In this document: positions 1 through 9,043 of the stretch, piece by piece
Layout: each line of letters starts with the position of its first letter
Position numbering within the stretch: the stretch's first letter is position 1
Assembly (NCBI GenBank): GCA_001000545.1
Contig: LCOC01000011.1
Location: 1-33,080 of the forward strand
Direction: 5' to 3'
Length of the DNA: 33,080 nt
Source of the DNA: Parcubacteria group bacterium GW2011_GWA2_47_21
GTDB taxonomy: Bacteria > Patescibacteriota > Minisyncoccia > Phycocordibacterales > DSPV01
The notes under the pieces: model-generated
What the model saw: the letters and a program-made list of their open reading frames with translations, nothing else
Databases searched by the model: none
Told to the model about the DNA's origin: nothing
Translations under genes and position numbers: made by a program

Positions 1-1
1 A

Positions 2-1600
2 GCGCAACTCGTAGAGTTGCAAGAGTATGCCGCCAAAGAAAAACTTGAAATTGTCGCCTCGTTCTGCGAGGCGAAAACCGCAAAAGAACCCGGGCGAATG
101 AAATTCGCAGAAATGTTGTCATTGATTGAGAGAGGAAAAGCAGACGGGATTATCTCATGGCATCCCGATCGTCTTGCAAGAAATAGTGTGGACGGCGGAA
201 AGATTATTCATTTTGTCGATTGCGGCTTGATTAAGTCCCTTAAATTTCCCACCTTTTGGTTTGAAGCAACACCGCAAGGTTTGTTCATGCTAAACATTGC
301 TTTCGGGCAGAGTAAATATTTTGTAGATAATTTGCGAGAGAATGTGAAGCGAGGTTTACGGCAAAAAATCAGGAACGGCGTATGGCCCGGCTGGGCTCCG
401 GTGGGCTATACCAATAACCCGAAGACTCGTGGAATAGACATTGACCCTGAAAAATCTTCGCAAGTTAGAAAAATGTTTGAGTTATATGCCACCGGAGAAT
501 ACACGCTTCATTCTCTCGCAAATTGGTGCAAGGAAAAGGGTTTGCGTGGTAATCTCGGCAAAGAAATAGCGTTGAGTAATGTGCAAAGTATTCTACAAAA
601 TATTTTCTACATCGGGCTGATGAAATATGGTGGGGAAATTCATGAGGGACATCACGAGCCGTTAATTTCAAAGAAGCTTTTTGATTCTTGCCAAGAAGTG
701 ATGGCGAAGCGCGGAAAATTCCACCATGTGAGAAAAAATGATTTTGCTTTTCTTGGCCTCTTAAAGTGTTCTTCGTGCGGAGCAAGCATTACTGCGGAGA
801 AACAGAAAGGCCATAACTATTATCGTTGCACCAAGAAAAAAGGTTTATGCCAAGAAAAGCATTATCTCCGCGAAGAAGCATTGACCGAGCAAATCACTTC
901 TTATCTTCAAAAAGTTTCTTTATCGAGCCAAGACACCGAGAAAGTTTTGGCGGCGTTGGATAGTGAACAGGATAAAGCGCGAGAGAGCGCACAAAGTGAG
1001 GTTAGTGTTTTGAAAGAGCAGTTAGCGCAGGTTGAGGCAAAACTTCAAAAATTATTAGACATCTATTTGAACGACGCTTTATCCACAGAGGAATACGCCG
1101 CCAAAAAACAGAGTTTGCTGTCTCAAAAATTGTTGTTTAATGAAAAAATCACCGACTTTGAGACAAAAGGGTTGTCTTGGCTCGAACCGGCTCGTGAGTT
1201 CGTAAAATCCTTAAATCAAGCCGCAAATCTCATTGGGACAGATAATCTTTCCGAATTGCCAACATTTCTGAAAAACATCGGCTCGAACCATATTTTGCGA
1301 AATCGTGAATTCGTTTTTACCCCCAAAATTGAATACGATTTAGTCGCCGAGCGAAGCGAGGCGAACCAAAACTCTTTGACTTTTCCTGTCTGGTGCTCCC
1401 AGCAGGAATCGAACCTGCACCGCCTCCTTCGGAGGGAGGCATTGTATCCATTCAACTATGGGAGCGAGGACGTAAATGTAAAGCCAAAAGCGAAAAATGT
1501 AAAACTTGCCGCAGAAGACAGAATACCCTTCAGCAAATGTCCTCTCGGCAGGAATCGAACCTGCATTTTTCCCTTCGCAGGGGAATGTCCTATCCATTGA
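2..1600 (+). CDS. Large serine recombinase (resolvase + recombinase + zinc-ribbon domains), 5'-truncated by window edge
   Basis: In-frame coding continues to the window edge (AQLVELQEYA before the called start). Motifs: IISWHPDRLARN, RENVKRGLRQKIRNGVWPGWAPVGY, CSSCGASITAEKQKGHNYYRCTKKKG. The last ~70 codons run antisense through two tRNA genes. Confidence 0.93.
   Translation, partial: AQLVELQEYAAKEKLEIVASFCEAKTAKEPGRMKFAEMLSLIERGKADGIISWHPDRLARNSVDGGKIIHFVDCGLIKSLKFPTFWFEATPQGLFMLNIAFGQSKYFVDNLRENVKRGLRQKIRNGVWPGWAPVGYTNNPKTRGIDIDPEKSSQVRKMFELYATGEYTLHSLANWCKEKGLRGNLGKEIALSNVQSILQNIFYIGLMKYGGEIHEGHHEPLISKKLFDSCQEVMAKRGKFHHVRKNDFAFLGLLKCSSCGASITAEKQKGHNYYRCTKKKGLCQEKHYLREEALTEQITSYLQKVSLSSQDTEKVLAALDSEQDKARESAQSEVSVLKEQLAQVEAKLQKLLDIYLNDALSTEEYAAKKQSLLSQKLLFNEKITDFETKGLSWLEPAREFVKSLNQAANLIGTDNLSELPTFLKNIGSNHILRNREFVFTPKIEYDLVAERSEANQNSLTFPVWCSQQESNLHRLLRREALYPFNYGSEDVNVKPKAKNVKLAAEDRIPFSKCPLGRNRTCIFPFAGECPIH
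1391..1465 (-). tRNA. tRNA-Arg (anticodon CCG), CCA encoded
   Basis: Reverse complement gctcccatagttgaatggatacaatgcctccctccgaaggaggcggtgcaggttcgattcctgctgggagcacca folds as a cloverleaf; loop ctCCGaa. Confidence 0.93.
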
Positions 1601-1611
1601 ACGACGAGAGG
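1540..1611 (-). tRNA. tRNA-Arg (anticodon GCG), no encoded CCA
   Basis: Reverse complement cctctcgtcgttcaatggataggacattcccctgcgaagggaaaaatgcaggttcgattcctgccgagagga; loop ctGCGaa. Confidence 0.9.
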
Positions 1612-1745
1612 AGTTAGGTAAATTTAAAACGAAAAACGAAAAATGTAAAGAACCCCGCCTCCTGCCTGCCTGCCGCCTGCCTCTGCCGGCAGGCAGGGGG
1701 CGGGGTATTTGCCTAGCGGCAAACGCCTCGTTCTTTGCCGGAGCG

Positions 1746-1768
1746 GTGTCGGGCTATCGCCCGACACA
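1746..1768. repeat. Hairpin gtgtcgggctatcgcccgacac
   Basis: Perfect short inverted repeat in an intergenic region that also contains GC-rich palindromes. Confidence 0.6.
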
Positions 1769-1874
1769 TCATGTCTTATTGTCCATTCATCCCCACCGCA
1801 AGTGGTGGGTTTCTCCACAACTCCAGTAAAACAGCCGGAAATTCACCACCACTCGTTATAGATAAAATATTTTT

Positions 1875-2336
1875 TTAAAATCCGAGCCGCTCCAGAATTT
1901 TTTCAGCCAAGGGCTCGCGGTGTTCCACTTCCGTTAATTTTTCCAAAAGCATTTCCCGAACGGTTTCGGGGGAAATATCGGTTAATGGAATGGCTATTAA
2001 GGGGACGAGGACTTTCTGCAATTTAATCAAGAGTTTTGGCGGTTCAATTCTTGTTTCCACCCAAAATGATTCAATGGAATTCCAAGGGTGCAGGGTTTTA
2101 TCCGCGACAATGCCACCCCGACCGATTTCAAATGTTACGATTTTAGGTTTACGGTGAGCAAAGATAAGGAGAGCGAAAATGCCTAAAGCGATAAGAACAG
2201 CGAAGATGAAATTGCCGAAGATGATGGCGGTAACAATGACAGACACGGCGATAATGCCGACAGCGATGTACCAATCAGCCCTTTTTTCCTCAAAATGATA
2301 TTCCGGCGCTTGCCATTTTATCGGTTCGTTGACCAT
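1875..2336 (-). CDS. Conserved small membrane protein (two N-terminal TM segments), function unknown
   Basis: 153-aa ORF, hydrophobic N-terminus; TATAAT (2343-2348, minus strand) 6 nt upstream of ATG. Confidence 0.75.
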   Translation of the reverse strand: MVNEPIKWQAPEYHFEEKRADWYIAVGIIAVSVIVTAIIFGNFIFAVLIALGIFALLIFAHRKPKIVTFEIGRGGIVADKTLHPWNSIESFWVETRIEPPKLLIKLQKVLVPLIAIPLTDISPETVREMLLEKLTEVEHREPLAEKILERLGF

Positions 2337-2496
2337 AGGGAAATTATACCAGTTGCAAGGAAAAATTTTCTGTATGCTGTGTATTACGAAGAAAATGTTA
2401 TGCCTTGAAAAGGATTTTCAAAAACGGAGACGGTAGGACTCTCTGTCTAAGACGGACCAACCTAGGGCTGGGAACTCACAGATTATCGCGCTCGCG

Positions 2497-2586
2497 GCGG
2501 AGAGGGTGGGATTCGAACCCACGGTCCCCTTGCGGAGACTCGAGTTTTCAAGACTCGTGCATTCGACCACTCTGCCACCTCTCCGC
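2497..2586 (-). tRNA. tRNA-Ser (anticodon TGA)
   Basis: Class II cloverleaf gcggagaggtggcagagtggtcgaatgcacgagtcttgaaaactcgagtctccgcaaggggaccgtgggttcgaatcccaccctctccgc; loop ctTGAaa. Confidence 0.95.
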
Positions 2587-2597
2587 CTCGAGAACGA

Positions 2598-2867
2598 TTA
2601 TTTCTTCAAGTTGCCGAAATTTTCTTTAATCCACTCGCGCCTCACGCCAGATTTAAGAAAATTTTCTTTTTTTCTTGCTTCAGTGTATGTTTCTAAGTAT
2701 GTTTCTAATTTTTCCTCAAAAATAACTGACCGAGGTTTGCCGTACTTTGTTGACTTGGTTTCTCCTGAATTATGAGCAGCCAACCTAATAAGTGCGTTTC
2801 CATTTCTACTCGACCCAATGTAGAATTTGTTCGTTGCACTGCTAAACAAAATATAAACGCAAACCAT
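2598..2867 (-). CDS. GIY-YIG nuclease domain protein
   Basis: VCVYILFSSATNKFYIGSSRN...RLAAHN motif, typical ~90-aa single-domain GIY-YIG protein. Confidence 0.9.
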   Translation of the reverse strand: MVCVYILFSSATNKFYIGSSRNGNALIRLAAHNSGETKSTKYGKPRSVIFEEKLETYLETYTEARKKENFLKSGVRREWIKENFGNLKK

Positions 2868-3026
2868 ATATTGTCAGTTTTTCCGCCGTAGGCGGACCCG
2901 CCTCTGGCGGGCAAGACCGGTGGAATACCATTATCCGACCCCTCCTTTCCCGTCATAATAATAGAAAGGACGCACCACCGCAATCTCTAGTTTTGCGTTT
3001 TGCGTTTTTCGCTTTAAACTTTACTT

Positions 3027-3419
3027 ATGCGTTATTTAGGTATTGATTATGGGGGGAAAAGGGTTGGAGTTGCTATATCGGACCAATCGGGAAAAATCGC
3101 TTTTCCGGAGGGGGTGATTCCTAATACTAAGCATCTAGCCGAGACGGTTAAAATTATTTGCGAGGAGAAAAGTGTGGGTGAAATTGTCCTCGGCGAATCA
3201 AAAAATTTTTCCGGCGAAGATAATCCGGTGATGAAAAAAATTTACGAGTTTAAAGCGGCGCTCGCAAAAGAAACCAATCTCCCGATTCGCATGGAACCGG
3301 AATTTTTAACCAGCGCCGAGGCCGAGAGAATTCAAGGGAAAAACAAAATGCACGACGCCTCCGCGGCGGCGCTCATCCTCCAGAGTTTTTTGGATAAGCG
3401 CCGCAGTGCCGCTCTTTGA
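3027..3419 (+). CDS. ruvX: RuvX/YqgF family putative Holliday junction resolvase
   Basis: MRYLGIDYGGKRVGVAISD N-terminus, DASAAALILQSFLDKR C-terminus. Confidence 0.92.
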   Translation: MRYLGIDYGGKRVGVAISDQSGKIAFPEGVIPNTKHLAETVKIICEEKSVGEIVLGESKNFSGEDNPVMKKIYEFKAALAKETNLPIRMEPEFLTSAEAERIQGKNKMHDASAAALILQSFLDKRRSAAL

Positions 3420-3435
3420 ATGCTATACTTAAAAA

Positions 3436-3765
3436 ATGATTTTGCTAGAAGATTTCAAAAAACTGGAAATACGGATAGGGGAAATCAAAACAGCCGAGCG
3501 GATTCCAGAAACGGACAAACTACTTCGGCTTGAGGTTGATTTCGGAGAGGAAAAACCGCGGCAGATAATTTCCGGCATCGCGCTGTATTTTCCGGAGCCG
3601 AACGCGCTAGTCGGCAAAAAGTGCGCCTTTGCCGCCAACTTGGAACCGCGGATTATTAAAGGACTTGAAAGCCAAGGTATGATTCTCGCCGTCGGCGGAG
3701 GGGAAGAGTTATTTTCGTTGTTGGAGGTAGGTAGAGGGGTACAAGTGGGAGCGAGGGTGAAATGA
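3436..3765 (+). CDS. tRNA-binding domain protein (MetRS C-terminal/CsaA-like)
   Basis: DFKKLEIRIGEIKTAERIPETDKLLRLEVDFGEEKPRQIISGIA...NLEPRIIKGLESQGMILA. Confidence 0.9.
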   Translation: MILLEDFKKLEIRIGEIKTAERIPETDKLLRLEVDFGEEKPRQIISGIALYFPEPNALVGKKCAFAANLEPRIIKGLESQGMILAVGGGEELFSLLEVGRGVQVGARVK

Positions 3766-3881
3766 TTGCTTAAATGTAAAACTTAAAACGAAAAATTAAA
3801 AACTAAAATTTAAAAGAAAAAATAAAAGCACTTCTCGTCTCTTGAATTTCAGTTTTTCGTTTTTACTTTTTAATTTGAAAT

Positions 3882-4487
3882 ATGTTTGACTTCCTCTCTC
3901 CGGAAAATCTCATCCAAACGCTAGGTTTGCTTGGCGTCGTGCTTATCGTTTTCGCCGAGTCCGGACTTTTCTTCGGCTTCTTTTTTCCGGGCGATTCGCT
4001 TCTTTTCACCGCCGGCGTTTTTGCTTCGCAGGGGTATTTGTCGTTTGCGCCCCTGCTTATCCTATCTTTTTTGGCGGCGGTTTCAGGCGACGCCGTCGGT
4101 TATTTTTTCGGCAAGAAAGTCGGCCAGAAATTTTTTGACAGGGAAGAGTCGTTTTTCTTCAGAAAAAGCTACATTAAAAAGACCGAAGAATTTTACGCGA
4201 AGCACGGCCGACAGACCGTTGTTTTGGCGCGTTTCATGCCGGTTGTCCGGACTTTCGCGCCCATTCTCGCCGGTATGGGCGGCATGGCCTACTCCGTTTT
4301 TTTTAAATATAACGTCATCGGGGCTTTAATTTGGGCGGTAGGCCTTATCACTCTCGGTTTCTTTTTTGGGAGAATAATTCCCGACATTGAAAGATATTTG
4401 TTGTGGTTTATCATCGGTATTATTTTTACGTCCTCCGTGCCCGCTTTGTTTGGGTTTTTAAAGGACAAGGGGAAAACCGGCTCTTAA
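3882..4487 (+). CDS. DedA/SNARE-associated family membrane protein
   Basis: FAESGLFFGFFFPGDSLLFTAG, GKKVGQKFFDRE, ARFMPVVRTFAPILAGMGGM. Confidence 0.92.
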   Translation: MFDFLSPENLIQTLGLLGVVLIVFAESGLFFGFFFPGDSLLFTAGVFASQGYLSFAPLLILSFLAAVSGDAVGYFFGKKVGQKFFDREESFFFRKSYIKKTEEFYAKHGRQTVVLARFMPVVRTFAPILAGMGGMAYSVFFKYNVIGALIWAVGLITLGFFFGRIIPDIERYLLWFIIGIIFTSSVPALFGFLKDKGKTGS

Positions 4488-4567
4488 TTGTAAGGAAAGG
4501 GTATATAATATGAATGACGCCTAGCGTTATTTACACCGCGGTTTCGTCATGAAATTCGCGCCCAATT

Positions 4568-5665
4568 ATGTCCAAAATTTTTTTTAATTTTTTCCCCTTG
4601 CCGAGGACTCTTGAAATGCCGGCGGTCGGCTTTGACATTGGCGACGATGCCGTGCGTTTTATTGAGCTTAAAAAGACCAACGACGGATTTAAGGTCGGGC
4701 GTTTCGGAGAAAGAATCAATCCGGTTTTAAGAGACCGCAGCGCCGATATTACCAAAAATGGGGGTTTTAGGGGTTTTCTGTCGTCGCTTCGGGAAGCGGA
4801 AAATTTAGGGCCGATAAACGCTTCTTTGCCGGAGGATAAGGCCTATCTTTTTGCAACCGAACTGGTCGGTGTGGATTCTTCTTTGATTCGGTCGGCAATA
4901 GAATTTCGTTTGGAGGAATTTGTGCCGATTCCCGCCAAGGATGCGATTTTTGATTATGAAATTATACCGAGCCAAGCGCAAAGCGGCGCCAAGACGGAAG
5001 TCGGCGTTGCCGTTTTGCCTAAATCAATAGTTTTGAGTTATTTGGAAATGTTTCAAAGCGCGGGCTTCACGCCGCTTTCTTTTGAGGTGGCGGGGCAGGC
5101 GATTGCCAAGGCCGTTGTTAAACGGGGAGACCAGAGAACCCGAATAATAGTTTACTTTGGCAAAAGCGGCAGCACGATATTTGTCGTGAAAGGCGGGGCG
5201 GTGCTTTTCAGTTCGGCCGTATCGGTTGGCGGCGACGCCTTGACTGGCGCTTTTGCCAAAGATAAATCCGTCTCTATCGCCTTAGCCGAGAAATTTAAGT
5301 GGGACAAAGGCCTGCAATTCATAAAAGGCGACATAGAAAATTATGCCGCCGTCTTAAGCTTGCTTGCTAGCGTAAAAGAAGAGCTTAACCGGGTTTTAAG
5401 CTATTGGAAGACCAAAAAAACCAAAGAGGCCAATGATAAAAACGAAGATGATAAAATACGGTCTATAATTTTCTGCGGGCCGGAGGCCGGTTTGCCCGGG
5501 CTTATAGATTATTTCAAAATATACATTTCTGTTCCATCGGAATTGGCCGATGTCTGGGTTAACGTGCTTGATGTCAATGAAAACATTCCACCGATATCTT
5601 TTTCAAAATCGCTGGCCTTCGCGGCGGCCATCGGATTAGCTCTTTCTCGGTCCAGGATTGCTTAA
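4568..5665 (+). CDS. pilM: Type IV pilus assembly ATPase-like protein PilM
   Basis: AVGFDIGDDAVRFIELKK, IIVYFGKSGSTIFVVKGGAVLFSSAVSVGGDALT; followed by PilN/PilO-like ORFs. Confidence 0.88.
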   Translation: MSKIFFNFFPLPRTLEMPAVGFDIGDDAVRFIELKKTNDGFKVGRFGERINPVLRDRSADITKNGGFRGFLSSLREAENLGPINASLPEDKAYLFATELVGVDSSLIRSAIEFRLEEFVPIPAKDAIFDYEIIPSQAQSGAKTEVGVAVLPKSIVLSYLEMFQSAGFTPLSFEVAGQAIAKAVVKRGDQRTRIIVYFGKSGSTIFVVKGGAVLFSSAVSVGGDALTGAFAKDKSVSIALAEKFKWDKGLQFIKGDIENYAAVLSLLASVKEELNRVLSYWKTKKTKEANDKNEDDKIRSIIFCGPEAGLPGLIDYFKIYISVPSELADVWVNVLDVNENIPPISFSKSLAFAAAIGLALSRSRIA

Positions 5666-5694
5666 TTTACCGCCAAAAAATTTTTAGAACCACA

Positions 5695-6246
5695 ATGTTT
5701 AATTTATTGCCCATTGAGCAGAAAAGGGAAATAAAACGCGAATATATTTTGCGGCTGTTAATCGCGGGCGGGGCGATGGCTTTCATCTCTCTGGCTATAG
5801 CCGCTTTCCTCGTTTTGCCAAGTTACTTTATCGCCTTGGCCGAATATCGTTTGGTTTTGGCGGAACAGCTTGCCGCAGAAAACCTGCTTGAACTCAAAGA
5901 AGCGGCAGAACTTAGAACCGTGATGCGCGAATCCAGAGACAAATTGAGCGTGTCGGCTCTCCTTGGCGGCGAGGTTTCGCCTAGTGAGGTTTTGGACAAA
6001 GCGCTTTCGGCTCGGGCAAACAATGAGGGCGTGAAAATCAGAGGCATTCGCTGGGAGAGAAAAACGGAGAAGGTCTTTGCCGTTACGCTAACCGGCGAAG
6101 CCGACAATCGGGACGCTCTGCTCTCCTTTAAAAAAGGATTGGACCGCGACGGAACTTTTGAGAAAGTGCTTTTGCCGGTTTCTAACTTTGCCAACGCGGA
6201 GAACATTAATTTTATCATTTCAGCCGAGGCCGTTTTTAAAAAATGA
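5695..6246 (+). CDS. PilN-like inner-membrane protein
   Basis: MFNLLPIEQKREIKREY start, single TM, position after pilM. Confidence 0.78.
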   Translation: MFNLLPIEQKREIKREYILRLLIAGGAMAFISLAIAAFLVLPSYFIALAEYRLVLAEQLAAENLLELKEAAELRTVMRESRDKLSVSALLGGEVSPSEVLDKALSARANNEGVKIRGIRWERKTEKVFAVTLTGEADNRDALLSFKKGLDRDGTFEKVLLPVSNFANAENINFIISAEAVFKK

Positions 6247-6776
6247 GGAGCCGCAAAACAAAATTAATTTTGATTTTAATCATTGCCGCCGACATTGCTT
6301 CCGGCCTCTCCCTTTGGCTTATATCGGATAAATTCTGGCAGTTGCGCGACCAAATCGTTGCCGCCAAGAATGAAATCAATGTCGCCAAAAATCAAGATGT
6401 CTACATCCGTTTCATAAAGAAGACGCTTGAGGATACCGGCGAGAAGAGGGCAGTGATTGACCGCTATTTTGTCGGCCCGGATGAGGTAGTGACTTTCATT
6501 AAAGAACTTGAAGCGTCGGCGAAAAAATTGGGGCTTACCGCTACTACGCTGTCTGTTGGCATAGAATCCGGCGACGAAACGCTTTCGTACAGGGAAAATT
6601 TGCGGGTGGCGTTAAAAACTTTGGGCTCGTGGGACCAGATAATCCGTTTTGTTGATACGCTTGGCAACCTTCCTTATCATTTAACCGTGAACTCGGCCGA
6701 TTTATCCTTAATTGAAGAAGGTAAAAAAATGGTGTGGAGCGGAGTTTATGAGATTAATGTGATTAAATTGAAATAA
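6243..6776 (+). CDS. PilO-like inner-membrane protein
   Basis: Single N-terminal TM, 4-nt overlap with upstream PilN-like gene, operon position. Confidence 0.7.
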   Translation: MRSRKTKLILILIIAADIASGLSLWLISDKFWQLRDQIVAAKNEINVAKNQDVYIRFIKKTLEDTGEKRAVIDRYFVGPDEVVTFIKELEASAKKLGLTATTLSVGIESGDETLSYRENLRVALKTLGSWDQIIRFVDTLGNLPYHLTVNSADLSLIEEGKKMVWSGVYEINVIKLK

Positions 6777-6789
6777 ATTCCCTATAAAT

Positions 6790-7110
6790 ATGATTTTCCA
6801 AAACATTGCCGCCGGGTTTAGAAAAATAAAAGGGTTCCGATTTAATTTTGGAGCCAACCGGAACCGCGATTGGCGGGTTCTAGTCGCTTTGTTTGTTGTT
6901 TTGAATCTTTTGAATGTCGGTTGGGGTCTGTATGGTTTTTGGCGCGTTTATAGCGGCCAGGTTTTTGAAACGAAAGACGCCCCCGCGATAGAGTCCGCCG
7001 AAACAATCAACGCTGAAGTTCTTGAAAGCACTTTGGAAATGTTCAATCAAAGAAAACTCCGATTGCTGGATGCGGGCGGTAAAAAATATTATTCTGACCC
7101 GGCGGTTTAG
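6790..7110 (+). CDS. Small single-TM protein at end of pil operon
   Basis: 106-aa ORF closely following the PilO-like gene, central TM segment. Confidence 0.6.
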   Translation: MIFQNIAAGFRKIKGFRFNFGANRNRDWRVLVALFVVLNLLNVGWGLYGFWRVYSGQVFETKDAPAIESAETINAEVLESTLEMFNQRKLRLLDAGGKKYYSDPAV

Positions 7111-7163
7111 AGAGAACCAACAACCAACAATTCACAACAAACGACCCGCTCCTTTTTTACTTT

Positions 7164-7264
7164 GAATTACGAAACACAAAATTTTACGGTTGCTTCCGCA
7201 AAATCTCCTCTAAAAATTAGAGATTTTGCGACCCGAGGACCTAAAATTTTGTGTTTCGTAATTC
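7164..7264. repeat. Nested palindromic element: 23-bp outer arms, 11-bp inner stem
   Basis: gaattacgaaacacaaaatttta (7164-7186) / taaaattttgtgtttcgtaattc (7242-7264); cgcaaaatctc (7197-7207) / gagattttgcg (7220-7230). Confidence 0.95.
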
Positions 7265-7347
7265 ACGACTTTTTAGAAGAATTATGGGGTGCGTGTGGCG
7301 TTTCTAGATTATTTTCTTTTAACCAAGTAATATTGATGGATAGTATA

Positions 7348-7421
7348 TCCCCTCGTAGTTTAATGGATAGAACTGCGGACTTCTAAGCCGCTAATGGGTG
7401 TTCGATTCACCCCGAGGGGAG
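7348..7421 (+). tRNA. tRNA-Arg (anticodon TCT)
   Basis: tcccctcgtagtttaatggatagaactgcggacttctaagccgctaatgggtgttcgattcaccccgagggga cloverleaf. Confidence 0.93.
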
Positions 7422-7428
7422 CGGTTTT

Positions 7429-7500
7429 GCGCGGTTAGCTCAGTGGTAGAGCAGTGCTTTTACACAGCAAAGGTCGGGGGTTCAAATCCCTCACCGCGCA
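7429..7500 (+). tRNA. tRNA-Val (anticodon TAC)
   Basis: gcgcggttagctcagtggtagagcagtgcttttacacagcaaaggtcgggggttcaaatccctcaccgcgca cloverleaf. Confidence 0.95.
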
Positions 7501-7502
7501 TT

Positions 7503-8234
7503 GTGGAAATTAAAATTTTATACGAAGACGAAGATTTTTTAGTCGTGAACAAGCCGGCGGGGCTTATGGTTCATGGCGACGGCCGCAGCAGCGAGCCGAC
7601 TTTGGTTGATTGGCTTTTGAGGGAAAGGCCGGAGATTAAAGATGTGGGCGAGCCGCTTGTTTTAACTAACGGCCAAAAAATTGGTCGGCATGGGCTGGTC
7701 CATCGCTTGGACAAGGGAACCTCCGGCGTCCTTGCCGTCGCTAAAAATCAGACAGCTTTTGATTATCTCAAACATCTTTTTCAAAAAAGAAAAGTGGAAA
7801 AAATCTACCACGCGATTCTTTCGGGCGAAATGAATCGCGATGACGGCATTATTGAAAAGCCCATAGGTAGAAGTACCCACGATTTTCGAAAGAAAACCGT
7901 CGGGCTCTCCATAGCCGGCAAAGAACGGGAGGCGGTAACTTTTTATCGCGTTTTGGCTCGGGGCCGAGGGCTTTCTTTCGTTGAGTTTATTCCAAAGACC
8001 GGCCGTACCCACCAAATCAGGGTGCACGCCAAATTTTTGGGTTACCCGGTTTTGGGCGATTCTCTTTATGGCAAGAAACAAGCCAGCGAGTCGGATATCG
8101 GGCGGATGGCTTTGCACGCCCGAGAGATTTCGTTTGTGAATCAAGCCGGCCGTAAAATTTCCGTTATCGCGCCTTATCCGGAGGATTTTGAAACGGTTCT
8201 GAAGTCATCCTTTGCCGGCAAGTTGCGGTTTTAA
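7503..8234 (+). CDS. RluA-family pseudouridine synthase (GTG start; longer ORF overlaps tRNA-Val)
   Basis: ILYEDEDFLVVNKPAGLMVHGDG, HGLVHRLDKGTSGVLAVAKN, KTGRTHQIRVHAKFLGYPVLGD. Confidence 0.93.
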   Translation: MEIKILYEDEDFLVVNKPAGLMVHGDGRSSEPTLVDWLLRERPEIKDVGEPLVLTNGQKIGRHGLVHRLDKGTSGVLAVAKNQTAFDYLKHLFQKRKVEKIYHAILSGEMNRDDGIIEKPIGRSTHDFRKKTVGLSIAGKEREAVTFYRVLARGRGLSFVEFIPKTGRTHQIRVHAKFLGYPVLGDSLYGKKQASESDIGRMALHAREISFVNQAGRKISVIAPYPEDFETVLKSSFAGKLRF

Positions 8235-8261
8235 GTTCGGTATGTTAAATTCTTTGAGCGT

Positions 8262-8720
8262 ATGAAAACTGACCAAATCATTTCGCCGACCGATGTGGAA
8301 AATAGAAAGAAGCTCCCGATAAGTTCGGGAGACACTGTTCGCGTTTGGCAAAAAATCGTCGAAAAGGAAATTAACGAAAAAACCAAGGAAACGAAAGAAC
8401 GTTCTCGCCTTCAGGCCTTTGACGGTTTGGTGATAGGACGGAAACACGGCGCCGAAGCGGGCGCCACCTTTACTGTTCGCAAAACAATAGACGGCATCGG
8501 CGTGGAAAGAATTTTTCCGCTTTACTCGCCTTTAATTGATAAAATAGAAATTCTTCGCCGAGCAAAAGTTCGGCGCGCCAAACTTTATCACATCCGCGAC
8601 AAAGCGGCTAAAGAAATCAGAAGGCAAATGAGAAATGAACTGAAGATTAAAATTCCGGTACCGGAGCAAAGCGAAACGGTTTTGACAGAAGAGAAAAAAG
8701 AGGAAGCAAGCGGCGAGTAA
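8262..8720 (+). CDS. rplS: 50S ribosomal protein L19
   Basis: [53 protein letters not shown]...[34 protein letters not shown]. Confidence 0.95.
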   Translation: MKTDQIISPTDVENRKKLPISSGDTVRVWQKIVEKEINEKTKETKERSRLQAFDGLVIGRKHGAEAGATFTVRKTIDGIGVERIFPLYSPLIDKIEILRRAKVRRAKLYHIRDKAAKEIRRQMRNELKIKIPVPEQSETVLTEEKKEEASGE

Positions 8721-8727
8721 AAAATTT

Positions 8728-8940
8728 GTGTTTTGGCTTCGACGAACGCCACACTCTCTCATTGGTATTTCTGGGCATATTTCGGCTGACGGTAGAAAGC
8801 GAACACTCCAACTTAAATACGCGAAAATGGAGACCTTGCGTCTTTTAAGATATATGTACTATTCACTTTCCGTCGTTTGCTTACAAAGAAAGCGCTTGAA
8901 ACTGGAGAAAACATTGGCTATAGTTGGTAAGTCAATATAA
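8728..8940 (+). pseudogene. Possible remnant of a LAGLIDADG-type homing endonuclease C-terminus
   Basis: 70-aa ORF with LQLKYAKMETLRLLRYMYYSLSVVCLQRKRLKLEKTL, loosely resembling C-termini of LAGLIDADG proteins; weak call. Confidence 0.3.
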
Positions 8941-8951
8941 CTGATGGTCGC

Positions 8952-9033
8952 GCGCAGGTGGAGAAATTGGCAAACTCACTACCTTGAGGGGGTAGCGCCG
9001 TAAGGCTTGCGGGTTCAAGTCCCGCCCTGCGCA
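8952..9033 (+). tRNA. tRNA-Leu (anticodon GAG)
   Basis: gcgcaggtggagaaattggcaaactcactaccttgagggggtagcgccgtaaggcttgcgggttcaagtcccgccctgcgca; class II cloverleaf. Confidence 0.93.
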
Positions 9034-9043
9034 TTTTTGAAAT

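Noticed and set aside
1393-1617. Plus-strand ORF MLPAGIEPAPPPSEGG...
   Set aside because: It is the antisense translation of two tRNA-Arg genes.
2405-2775. ORFs containing RRRGWDSNPRSPCGDSS / MGFEPTVPLRR
   Set aside because: Antisense translation of tRNA-Ser; overlaps the GIY-YIG gene.
7398-7502. N-terminal extension of the RluA ORF (MFDSPRGERFCAVSSVVEQ...)
   Set aside because: It reads through tRNA-Val; the GTG at 7503 fits the family start.
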